A stretch of DNA of 5,987 bases from Eubacterium sp. (GTDB lineage Bacteria > Bacillota > Clostridia > Lachnospirales > Lachnospiraceae): NCBI GenBank assembly GCA_017445525.1, contig JAFSTZ010000244.1:1-5987 (forward strand), in the 5' to 3' direction. This document shows, piece after piece, positions 1-5,987 of this stretch. Positions within the stretch are counted from its first letter, which is position 1; every line of letters starts with the position of its first letter. Below the pieces are notes generated by a model that saw nothing but the letters and a program-made list of their open reading frames with translations, ran no database searches and had not been told where the DNA came from. A program made the position numbers and the translations under genes.

Positions 1-1212
1 AATATCGTTTTGCTTTTCATCCTTTATCGTGATCAACTGATCCAGGGTTGAATTGAGAGCCCAGAGCGGATCTGCAAGCGACTCCTTGCTCATATTTATA
101 ACCATCTTCCGCCCATCCGTCAGGAATACATCAATATGATCCTTATGGTTTTTCATATTGTCAATACACTGTATACCTTTATCCTTTCCGCCTGTGGGAT
201 TGAATAACTTATCCATAAACCCGGATGTTACCATCACAGCAAAAGCGCCTGCGACTAGGATTCCGATAGCGGTAAAGGTTATTATACGGCCTCTTTTCTT
301 TAAAAGCGGAATAACCAAAACCACTAAAACTACGACTCCGAATACCACCGAAAGCATACCGGTAAGTGAATTGGAAAAATACAGTGAAACCACAAGCATC
401 ACTGATGTAATAAATGCAAATATTTTTCTGTATATTTTTTCACCGAAAAAGATAAGATATGCTGTATAAGGAAGAACAATCGCAACATATGATCCCATAT
501 AGTTCGGATTATAAAGTGTCGCATATGCTCTGTTGCCATCGAATACCGAACCTATCTGGAACGTACTCATATCTATGCTGTCCCGAAGCTCAAACGTTAC
601 GAGATACTTGGCAAAATCAGTCTTCATCCAGTCAAGACCTATCGACTGCAAAAATCCCAAAAGGCCGATGCAAAAACCGCCTATCAACATAGCATCAAGT
701 ATAAACTTGATAACCTTGGTGGTTTTCACATATCCAAAAGCAAGGTAAAAAGAAACCACATAAGTAAGAAGTATAAAACAGCCCTCAAACTGCTCTACAC
801 CGCCTAAAAATGCATCCTCTGCATGCTCAGAAAGAAATGAGGACAAAAGTGTGATAAGTCCGAAAATCCCCATCGCAACTACAGGTGAGATATTCCTCTT
901 TTCTTTCAGGAAATCATGATCGTGAAAAGGTACAACCAACGCAAGGATAACAAGGATAACCGCTCCGACTATCCTCAGGAAAAATGATTTATAATACAAA
1001 AAGAAATCATCTATAGTGCCATCAAGCGAGAACCACTCATAGTTTTCAAGACCACAGTCAAAGTGATGAATAATCGTTATAAGCGGTATAATAATGAGTA
1101 TGATCGCTATGGGGATAAACACCCATCTCGGCAGTGGCTTAACAACCTTTTCAACGGCTGCAGCGACTACATTTCTGTTTTTATTGTTGTATTTTGCATT
1201 TTTCTGTTTCAT
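1..1212 (-). CDS. O-antigen ligase/polymerase-like multi-pass membrane protein (partial, C-terminus missing)
   Basis: Reading the minus strand from ATG at 1212-1210 gives 404 codons without a stop up to the window edge, so the C-terminus is missing. An AAGGAG site lies 7 nt upstream of the ATG. The N-terminus (about residues 1-30) is basic and cytoplasmic-looking. Hydrophobic segments follow at about 31-48, 78-96, 108-127, 144-162, 168-191, 238-257, 263-280, 284-304 and 310-331. Family-like motifs are an EQFEG segment at 140-144 just before a membrane helix and YNPNYMGSY at 234-242, both typical of O-antigen ligase/Wzy-type proteins (PF04932-like). From about 334 the chain becomes polar and appears to start a soluble, probably extracellular, domain. 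The known family role is joining or polymerising lipid-linked glycans on the outer face of the membrane. In a Gram-positive cell that would mean a capsule or wall polysaccharide, and the substrate cannot be read from the sequence. It is visibly more AT-rich than gltX. The family call is by motif and topology only. Confidence 0.85.
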   Translation of the reverse strand, partial: MKQKNAKYNNKNRNVVAAAVEKVVKPLPRWVFIPIAIILIIIPLITIIHHFDCGLENYEWFSLDGTIDDFFLYYKSFFLRIVGAVILVILALVVPFHDHDFLKEKRNISPVVAMGIFGLITLLSSFLSEHAEDAFLGGVEQFEGCFILLTYVVSFYLAFGYVKTTKVIKFILDAMLIGGFCIGLLGFLQSIGLDWMKTDFAKYLVTFELRDSIDMSTFQIGSVFDGNRAYATLYNPNYMGSYVAIVLPYTAYLIFFGEKIYRKIFAFITSVMLVVSLYFSNSLTGMLSVVFGVVVLVVLVIPLLKKRGRIITFTAIGILVAGAFAVMVTSGFMDKLFNPTGGKDKGIQCIDNMKNHKDHIDVFLTDGRKMVINMSKESLADPLWALNSTLDQLITIKDEKQNDI

Positions 1213-1219
1213 GATATTT

Positions 1220-1225
1220 CTCCTT
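1220..1225 (-). promoter_or_regulatory. Ribosome binding site of the membrane protein gene
   Basis: The minus strand reads AAGGAG here, 7 nt before the ATG at 1212. This is a near-ideal Shine-Dalgarno match and spacing and fixes the start of the membrane protein gene. Confidence 0.88.
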
Positions 1226-1247
1226 AATTGATCGTCACACGCCATAT

Positions 1248-1276
1248 ATAATAACGCAGATTGACAAAAAAGACAA
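1248..1276 (-). promoter_or_regulatory. Predicted sigma-A-type promoter for the membrane protein gene
   Basis: On the minus strand a -35 box TTGTCT (1276-1271, 4 of 6 consensus) and a -10 box TATTAT (1253-1248, 5 of 6) are separated by exactly 17 nt. Transcription would begin near 1241, giving a leader of roughly 30 nt that contains the AAGGAG site. It is a prediction from consensus only. Confidence 0.55.
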
Positions 1277-1304
1277 GTAAAAAATGGATAAAACAACAAA
1301 AATC

Positions 1305-1333
1305 TTGCGTGAAAACAGATTTTGTGATAGAAT
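1305..1333 (+). promoter_or_regulatory. Predicted extended -10 promoter for the amidase-gltX-helicase gene row
   Basis: A -35-like TTGCGT (1305-1310, 3 of 6 consensus) and a -10 box TAGAAT (1328-1333, 5 of 6) are 17 nt apart. The -10 box is preceded by TGA, which makes a TGn extended -10 that can compensate for a weak -35. Transcription would start near 1340, leaving a leader of about 45 nt before the amidase ATG. No operator, riboswitch or attenuator is evident in that leader. Confidence 0.6.
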
Positions 1334-1372
1334 ACTCAAGTGGCAGTCAGGTGCTGTCAAACTATACGATAC

Positions 1373-1377
1373 AGGAG
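1373..1377 (+). promoter_or_regulatory. Ribosome binding site that sets the amidase start
   Basis: AGGAG lies 7 nt before the ATG at 1385. It argues against the in-frame GTG at 1340, which has no such site, falls about where the transcript is predicted to begin, and would put 15 extra residues in front of the signal peptide. Confidence 0.85.
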
Positions 1378-1384
1378 AATACAC

Positions 1385-2113
1385 ATGAAGAAAAGACTCA
1401 GGATATACGCTCTGCTTACGATGCTGTTTATGATCATCTCGATGATTCCGCATACAGTGGTTATGGCAGAAGAAGACAACCAAAAGATAGTATGTATAGA
1501 TCCCGGACATCAGAGACATGCCAATCTCGGGCAAGAGCCGATAGGACCGGGTGCTTCGGAGACCAAGTACAAGGTTACCGGCGGTGCGACGGGCTGTGTC
1601 ACCCACGTACCGGAGTACAAGCTGGTACTGAGGGTATCAAAAAAACTCCGCAGGGAACTAAAAAACCGCGGATACAAGGTCATCATGACCAGAACAACAC
1701 ACGATGTGGATCTTTCAAATTCCGAAAGAGCTAAAATTGCAAACAATGCGGGTGCCGACGTATTTATCCGGATCCACGCAAACTCCGATGACTCATCGTC
1801 AGTCAAAGGTGCGCTGACCTGTGCCCCGTCCTCCTCAAACAGGTATCTGAGCAAAAGGGTACGCAGGAGGAGCCAGAAGCTGTCAAAGCAGGTGCTGAAC
1901 TCATTTTGTGCAGCTACGGGAGCGAGGAATCGAGGCGTGATGTATACGGACGCCATGTCAGGCATCAACTGGTGTACGGTTCCGGTAACCATCATGGAGA
2001 TGGGATTTATGTCAAACCCGGAAGAGGACCGGCTGATGGAAGATGCGGACTATCAGGATAAGATGGTAAAAGGCATGGCAGACGGTATTGATACTTTTCT
2101 GGGGAATAGCTGA
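1385..2113 (+). CDS. Exported N-acetylmuramoyl-L-alanine amidase (Amidase_3)
   Basis: This 242-residue protein belongs to the zinc-dependent Amidase_3 family, which cleaves the bond between N-acetylmuramic acid and L-alanine in peptidoglycan. Residues 1-28 form a signal peptide: MKKRLR, a hydrophobic core, then a likely cleavage site after VMA (26-28). The catalytic domain fills almost all of the rest. Zinc ligands are readable as His42 in DPGHQ, Glu77 in PEYKLVL and His131 in RIHANS; the catalytic glutamate is Glu205 in IMEMGFMSN. There is no separate wall-binding domain (no SPOR, LysM, SH3 or CW repeats), so it should be a freely secreted or loosely bound enzyme. The segment between His42 and Glu77 is longer than in simple Amidase_3 enzymes. 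The mature part has five cysteines (37, 71, 146, 175, 197). It is the first gene after the predicted plus-strand promoter. A role in wall turnover, cell separation or sporulation is possible, but the sequence does not decide between them. Confidence 0.95.
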   Translation: MKKRLRIYALLTMLFMIISMIPHTVVMAEEDNQKIVCIDPGHQRHANLGQEPIGPGASETKYKVTGGATGCVTHVPEYKLVLRVSKKLRRELKNRGYKVIMTRTTHDVDLSNSERAKIANNAGADVFIRIHANSDDSSSVKGALTCAPSSSNRYLSKRVRRRSQKLSKQVLNSFCAATGARNRGVMYTDAMSGINWCTVPVTIMEMGFMSNPEEDRLMEDADYQDKMVKGMADGIDTFLGNS

Positions 2114-2181
2114 TATTTATGCAGACGATCATCGATAAACATGGATTTGATGAATGTTCCCATCAGTCTCATATAACAAAC

Positions 2182-2186
2182 GGAGG
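2182..2186 (+). promoter_or_regulatory. Ribosome binding site that sets the kinase-like gene start
   Basis: GGAGG lies 7 nt before the ATG at 2194. The GTG at 2191 would be only 4 nt away, and the in-frame ATG at 2119 has no comparable site and would add 25 residues unlike the family. The ATG at 2194 is therefore preferred. Confidence 0.85.
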
Positions 2187-2193
2187 ATACGTG

Positions 2194-2814
2194 ATGAATA
2201 AGATTATAACGATCAACAGACAGTACGGAAGCGGAGGCAGGGAGATCGGCAGAGAGCTGGCGACGATCTACGATATCCCATTCTATGACAACGAGATCAT
2301 ATCCCGCGCCGCCAAGGAATCGGGATTTGCCGAGGCTGCTTTTGAGAACGCCGAGGAGAAGGCAACAAACTCTCTTCTCTACTCCATAGCCATGGGGATG
2401 AATATCTTTTCAGTGCAGGATATCGGTTATGCCGGTCTGTCGCTGGATGACAGGATATTTCTCGCACAGGCAAACGTGGTCAGGAAGGTGGCTGATGCCG
2501 GTCCGTGCGTCATCGTAGGCAGATGCGCAGACTATATTCTGAGAGACAGGGATGACCTGATAAATATATTTATCACGGCTTCCGTAGACAACCGCATAAG
2601 CAGAGCCATAAAGATAGATATGCTTCCGAAGGAAAAGGCTGCGGAGATCGTCCTGAAAAAAGACAAGACACGCGCTAACTACTATAAATATCATGTCGGA
2701 GAGCGCTGGGACAACGTCCTCAATTATGATCTTGCCATACGAAGCGATCTGACAGGCATCGAGGGCACAGTGAAGGCGCTGAAGGCCTACCTCGATGCGA
2801 TAGAAACGCTATGA
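2194..2814 (+). CDS. Cytidylate kinase-like family protein
   Basis: The 206-residue product resembles the cytidylate kinase-like family (Cytidylate_kin2 type, PF13189-like), P-loop proteins related to CMP kinase but mostly without a tested function. Starting at 2194, it opens with a beta strand [10 protein letters not shown] and a glycine-rich loop YGSGGREIG (11-19), where Arg16 stands in the place usually held by the Walker A lysine. Next comes PFYDNEII (29-36), a nucleoside monophosphate-site-like segment. A central strand [11 protein letters not shown] (105-115) and a lid-like [10 protein letters not shown] (154-163) follow; in related kinases such arginines and lysines contact phosphates. 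The C-terminus has YDLAIRSDL (177-185), typical of the family. It is cytoplasmic, with no signal peptide. It lies 80 nt after the amidase, with no terminator between, and 20 nt before gltX. True CMP phosphorylation is not established by the sequence, so cmk is not assigned. Confidence 0.9.
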   Translation: MNKIITINRQYGSGGREIGRELATIYDIPFYDNEIISRAAKESGFAEAAFENAEEKATNSLLYSIAMGMNIFSVQDIGYAGLSLDDRIFLAQANVVRKVADAGPCVIVGRCADYILRDRDDLINIFITASVDNRISRAIKIDMLPKEKAAEIVLKKDKTRANYYKYHVGERWDNVLNYDLAIRSDLTGIEGTVKALKAYLDAIETL

Positions 2815-2816
2815 TT

Positions 2817-2824
2817 GGAAGGAG
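2817..2824 (+). promoter_or_regulatory. Ribosome binding site that sets the gltX start
   Basis: GGAAGGAG begins just after the stop codon of the kinase-like gene and lies 10 nt before the ATG at 2835. The in-frame ATG at 2811 overlaps that stop codon (ATGA) but sits upstream of this site and has no site of its own. Initiation at 2835 is therefore preferred, giving the usual [15 protein letters not shown] beginning. Confidence 0.88.
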
Positions 2825-2834
2825 CTTAAGTAAG

Positions 2835-4295
2835 ATGAGTGATAAGATAAGAACAAGATTTGCCCCGAGTCCCACCGGGAAGATGCATGTGGGCAACTTA
2901 AGAACCGCTCTTTATGCGTACCTGATCGCAAAGCACGAGGGTGGAGACTTTCTGCTCCGCATCGAGGATACTGATCAGGAAAGGTATGTGGAAGGCGCTG
3001 TCGAGCTGATAGGACGCACTATGGAAAAAGCCGGTCTCGTCCACGATGAGGGGCCTGACAAGGACGGCGGAGTGGGACCGTATGTCCAGAGCGAAAGAGT
3101 AAAAACCGGCATTTATATGGATTATGCTAAGCAGCTTGTGGAAAAAGGCGAGGCCTACTACTGCTTCTGTACCAAGGAGAGACTTGAGGGTCTGCACGAG
3201 GCTGCCAAAGCCAATGGTGAAGAGGCTGCCAAGTACGACAAACACTGCCTCTCTCTCAGCAAAGAGGAGATCGAGAAAAATCTCGCAGACGGCATCCCCT
3301 ATGTCATCAGACAGAACAACCCGACTGAGGGTGAAACGAGCTTTGATGACGTGATATATGGCAAGATCACTGCCCCGAACGCCGATCTTGACGATATGAT
3401 CCTGATAAAGTCGGACGGATATCCGACCTACAACTTCGCCAACGTCATAGATGACCACCTGATGGGGATAACACACGTAGTCAGAGGAAACGAGTATCTC
3501 TCATCCGCTCCCAAGTACAACAGACTCTACGAGGCATTTGGCTGGGACATCCCTGTATACATCCACTGCCCTACCATCACGGATGAGGATCACAAAAAGC
3601 TGTCAAAGCGCCACGGAGCATCCTCGTTTGAGGATCTGATGGAACTTGGTTTTCTGCCTGAGGCTGTCGTAAACTTCGTAGCACTGCTCGGCTGGTCACC
3701 TGAGGATGACAGAGAGATCTTCACACTGGATGAGCTCGTAAAGGCATTTGACTACAAGAGGATAAATAAATCCCCTGCTGTGTTTGACTTAAACAAACTT
3801 CGCTGGATGAACGGCGAATACATAAAAGCGCTCGATGACGAGACCTACTACAAGTACGCTATGCCCGTCATCGATAAGGTCATCCACAAGGATATCGATA
3901 AAAAGTATATCGCCGATCTCGTGAAAACAAGGATCGAAGTTTTCACGGATATAGAGGAGAAGATCGACTTCTTTGATGAGTTGCCTGACTACTCTATAGA
4001 AACGTATTGTCATAAAAAAATGAAGACTAATACAGAAAATTCACTCCAGGCTCTGCAGGAAATGCTTCCGGAACTGGAAGCACTCACCGAATGGAGCCAC
4101 GACTCGATAGAGGCGATCGTCAAGGCCTACGTCGAGCGTCACGAGTGCAAGAACGGACAGGCTCTCTGGCCGCTGCGTACCGCAGTATCCGGTAAGCAGA
4201 TGACCCCGGGAGGTGCCTACGAGATCATGGAGATCCTCGGCAAAGATGAGTCGATAAGCCGTATAAAGAAAGGTATAGACAAGCTTGGAGAATGA
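2835..4295 (+). CDS. gltX: Glutamyl-tRNA synthetase
   Basis: This 486-residue cytoplasmic enzyme is a class I aminoacyl-tRNA synthetase that uses ATP to attach glutamate to tRNA-Glu. Its length matches the usual bacterial size. The Rossmann catalytic core starts with [13 protein letters not shown] (9-21), in which HVGN is the HIGH-motif variant. KLSKR (255-259) is the second signature. C110-F-C112 and C138 within YDKHC fall where many bacterial GluRS carry a CxC...CxH zinc site. The histidine expected two residues after the third cysteine is absent here (Ser140), with His137 just before it, so zinc binding is uncertain. The C-terminal anticodon-binding part carries LWPLR (444-448) and [10 protein letters not shown], typical of GluRS. 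In many Clostridia the enzyme also charges tRNA-Gln for later amidation by GatCAB; that is family knowledge and not shown here. It follows the kinase-like gene by 20 nt, and its last codons probably overlap the helicase start. A run of seven A at 4014-4020 keeps the frame intact. Confidence 0.98.
   Translation: MSDKIRTRFAPSPTGKMHVGNLRTALYAYLIAKHEGGDFLLRIEDTDQERYVEGAVELIGRTMEKAGLVHDEGPDKDGGVGPYVQSERVKTGIYMDYAKQLVEKGEAYYCFCTKERLEGLHEAAKANGEEAAKYDKHCLSLSKEEIEKNLADGIPYVIRQNNPTEGETSFDDVIYGKITAPNADLDDMILIKSDGYPTYNFANVIDDHLMGITHVVRGNEYLSSAPKYNRLYEAFGWDIPVYIHCPTITDEDHKKLSKRHGASSFEDLMELGFLPEAVVNFVALLGWSPEDDREIFTLDELVKAFDYKRINKSPAVFDLNKLRWMNGEYIKALDDETYYKYAMPVIDKVIHKDIDKKYIADLVKTRIEVFTDIEEKIDFFDELPDYSIETYCHKKMKTNTENSLQALQEMLPELEALTEWSHDSIEAIVKAYVERHECKNGQALWPLRTAVSGKQMTPGGAYEIMEILGKDESISRIKKGIDKLGE
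4268..4273 (+). promoter_or_regulatory. Weak ribosome binding site for the UUG-started helicase
   Basis: GAAAGG inside the last codons of gltX stands 11 nt before the TTG at 4285. Both the match and the distance are poor, so efficient initiation may depend on ribosomes finishing gltX at 4295. Confidence 0.4.
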
Positions 4296-5987
4296 AGCCC
4301 AGTACCAGGCCATCCATCACGGCGAAGGACCGATGATGGTTTTAGCCGGACCCGGAGCGGGTAAAACATTTGTCATAACAAACCGTGTAGCTACACTGAT
4401 CACGGAACACAGAGTGCCACCGGAAGAGATTCTGGTGGTTACTTTTTCGCGCGCTGCAGCCATCGAGATGAAGGAGCGGTTTGATATCATCACGGAGGGC
4501 ACCTGCAGAGGCGTAAGGTTCGGTACCTTTCACTCTGTATTTTTCGAGATCCTGAAAAGAGCCTACCACTACGAAGCAAAGGATATCGTGAGCGACAGGC
4601 TGAAGTACAGACTTATAGGCGAAGCGGTGACAGATACGGGATTTGAAGTTGAAGACAAGCAGGAATTCCTCGAAAGTCTTGAGAAAGAGATCTCGCGTGT
4701 CAAGGGTGACGGTATAGATATAGATACCTACTACTCCGCTAACTGTCCTGAGGGCGTGTTCCGTAATATTTTTAAAGGATATCAGAGCAGACTGATGAAG
4801 CACAGGGCTCTCGACTTCGATGATATGGTGGGATATACCTATGATCTTCTGCGCAAGAGAGAGGATATCCTGGCCTCCTGGCAAAAGCGATTCAGATACA
4901 TACTCATAGATGAGTTTCAGGATATAAATCGTCTGCAGTTTGAGAACATAAAAATGCTCGCAAAGCCCGAAGACAACATATTTATAGTGGGCGATGATGA
5001 CCAGTCCATATATGGCTTCAGAGGCGCGAGACCGGATATCATGCTGGGTTTCAGGGAGCAGTATCCGTCTGCCAAGACTATCACCCTCCGTGTGAACTAC
5101 AGATGCTCGCAGGAGATACTGGATGCCGCAGGAAAGCTCATCGTGCATAATAAAAAGCGCTACGGCAAGGATATAGTCGCAGAAAACGGCAAGGACGAGC
5201 CGGTGCACATAGCGGAATACTCTGATCTGTCCGCCGAGGGCGAGGCTATATGCGAGGGCATCAAAAAATACATGGACGATGGCATCCCGCCGGAGAGGAT
5301 TGCCGTGTTGTTTCGGACCAACCTCCAGATGAGGACCATCGTCTCCAAACTGATGGATCATGCGATCCCCTTCAGGATGAAGGAGGGGATGCCGGATATG
5401 TTCAAAAGCTTTATGGCAAAAGACATCATAGCCTATATAAAAATGGCAGCAGGCGGACTCTCACGCGAGCTGTTTATACAGGTGATGAACCGTCCGGTAA
5501 GATATATCAGCAGAAAAGCCATCACAAGTGATCCGGTAGACTTCAAAAGCCTGCGCTCATACTATATGAAACAGAAACAATACTGGATGCTCGATCGTCT
5601 GAGCGAGCTTGAACAGGATATCATTTCTCTACGAAAAATGACACCGATCACCGCAATCCACTATGTAAGAAAGCAGATCGGATACGATGACTATCTCAAG
5701 GAACGCGCTCTGGACCGCGGGATGAAGGCCGACGACTGGCTGGAGGCAGTGGAGGAGATAGAGGACTCCGCATCCGGCATGACTTCTCTCGCCGAGTGGC
5801 TGGAGTTCACCGAGAGCTATGGCGAGGAGCTGAAAAAGCTTGCAGAAAGCCGCGAAAAAGAAAAAGCCCCCGGGGTGGAGCTCATGACCATGCATGGCTC
5901 CAAGGGGCTTGAGTTTGATGTTGTATTTATCCCGACTATAAATGAGGGCGTCTGCCCATACCGCAAGGCCACTCTCGAGGCAGAGCT
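4285..5987 (+). CDS. UvrD/PcrA-like superfamily 1 DNA helicase (partial, C-terminus missing)
   Basis: The frame is open from after a TAG at 4276-4278 to the right window edge, giving 567 residues from a TTG start at 4285. Superfamily 1A helicase motifs appear in order. They are a Q motif in NEAQYQAI (3-10), Walker A AGPGAGKT (21-28), motif Ia [13 protein letters not shown] (53-65), GTFHS (80-84), the Walker B-type DEFQD (209-213), motif [16 protein letters not shown] (236-248) and NYR (271-273). Next come FRTN (343-346) and motif [15 protein letters not shown] (535-548). Motif VI should lie just beyond the edge. Such enzymes unwind DNA 3'-5' using ATP in repair, replication restart or removal of bound proteins. 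TTG is the only start that keeps the Q motif; the next ATG codons (4333, 4336) would begin almost at Walker A. The start overlaps gltX by 11 nt, with a GAAAGG at 4268-4273 as a distant, weak ribosome site, suggesting coupled translation. Spacing of motifs is normal for PcrA/UvrD. AddA or Rep cannot be excluded without the C-terminus, but there is no sign of an AddA-size insertion. Confidence 0.94.
   Translation, partial: MENEAQYQAIHHGEGPMMVLAGPGAGKTFVITNRVATLITEHRVPPEEILVVTFSRAAAIEMKERFDIITEGTCRGVRFGTFHSVFFEILKRAYHYEAKDIVSDRLKYRLIGEAVTDTGFEVEDKQEFLESLEKEISRVKGDGIDIDTYYSANCPEGVFRNIFKGYQSRLMKHRALDFDDMVGYTYDLLRKREDILASWQKRFRYILIDEFQDINRLQFENIKMLAKPEDNIFIVGDDDQSIYGFRGARPDIMLGFREQYPSAKTITLRVNYRCSQEILDAAGKLIVHNKKRYGKDIVAENGKDEPVHIAEYSDLSAEGEAICEGIKKYMDDGIPPERIAVLFRTNLQMRTIVSKLMDHAIPFRMKEGMPDMFKSFMAKDIIAYIKMAAGGLSRELFIQVMNRPVRYISRKAITSDPVDFKSLRSYYMKQKQYWMLDRLSELEQDIISLRKMTPITAIHYVRKQIGYDDYLKERALDRGMKADDWLEAVEEIEDSASGMTSLAEWLEFTESYGEELKKLAESREKEKAPGVELMTMHGSKGLEFDVVFIPTINEGVCPYRKATLEAE

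Noticed and set aside
158..748. Plus-strand open frames in the left part of the window (158-469, 459-692, 533-748)
   Set aside because: They are antisense to the 404-codon membrane protein frame, overlap one another, lack ribosome sites and encode low-complexity products without family features.
1261..1292. Perfect TTGACA on the plus strand as a -35 box
   Set aside because: No acceptable -10 box stands 16-18 nt downstream; the best (GATAAA at 1287) is 20 nt away. The extended -10 promoter at 1305-1333 is better placed.
2147..2177. Possible internal promoter TTGATG-N19-TATAAC before the kinase-like gene
   Set aside because: The spacing is long, and transcription would begin near 2184, inside the ribosome binding site at 2182-2186, so the transcript would be poorly translated.
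2114..2193. Terminator between the amidase and the kinase-like gene
   Set aside because: I see no GC-rich hairpin followed by a T run in these 80 nt, so read-through is more likely.
2811..2835. gltX start at ATG 2811 with ATGA overlap
   Set aside because: The GGAAGGAG site lies downstream of this ATG and serves 2835. The eight extra residues are unlike GluRS N-termini.
4014..4020. Run of seven A in gltX as a programmed frameshift site
   Set aside because: The codons are CAT AAA AAA ATG, which does not fit the X XXY YYZ slippery pattern, and gltX continues in the same frame with normal family sequence.
4342..5361. A 339-codon open frame on the minus strand
   Set aside because: It lies opposite the helicase, whose motifs are complete and in order. 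The antisense product has no recognisable domain and no ribosome site, so it is a codon-bias shadow.

Overview
The window looks like a chromosomal segment from a Gram-positive anaerobe of the class Clostridia, most likely Lachnospiraceae-like. The reasons are strong AGGAG-type ribosome binding sites, heavy use of AGA and ATA codons, a clostridial-style exported Amidase_3 enzyme, and the family types of the other genes. The taxonomic call is inference from style, not from a marker search.

There are five genes around one divergent promoter region. On the minus strand, positions 1212 down to 1 hold the first 404 codons of a multi-pass membrane protein of the O-antigen ligase/polymerase (Wzy/WaaL-like) type, which leaves the window at the left edge. 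Positions 1213-1384 are a short intergenic region with a plausible sigma-A-type promoter on each strand.

On the plus strand four genes follow head to tail. They are an exported zinc N-acetylmuramoyl-L-alanine amidase (1385-2113), a cytidylate kinase-like protein (2194-2814), glutamyl-tRNA synthetase gltX (2835-4295), and a UvrD/PcrA-type superfamily 1 DNA helicase that probably starts at a UUG codon inside the end of gltX (4285) and leaves the window at the right edge. The gaps are 80 nt, 20 nt and an 11-nt overlap, and I see no terminator between them, so a single transcript is likely.

The two divergent genes next to the intergenic region both act at the cell envelope, in surface glycan assembly and peptidoglycan cleavage. 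The three downstream genes are housekeeping in character: a nucleotide kinase-like fold, tRNA charging and DNA repair or replication. I see no mobile element, CRISPR array, RNA gene or clear transfer signature, and nothing that amounts to a new defence or biosynthetic system. The points most worth a second look are the UUG start, the enlarged loop in the amidase active site, the P-loop variant of the kinase-like protein, and the soluble domain emerging at the end of the membrane protein.
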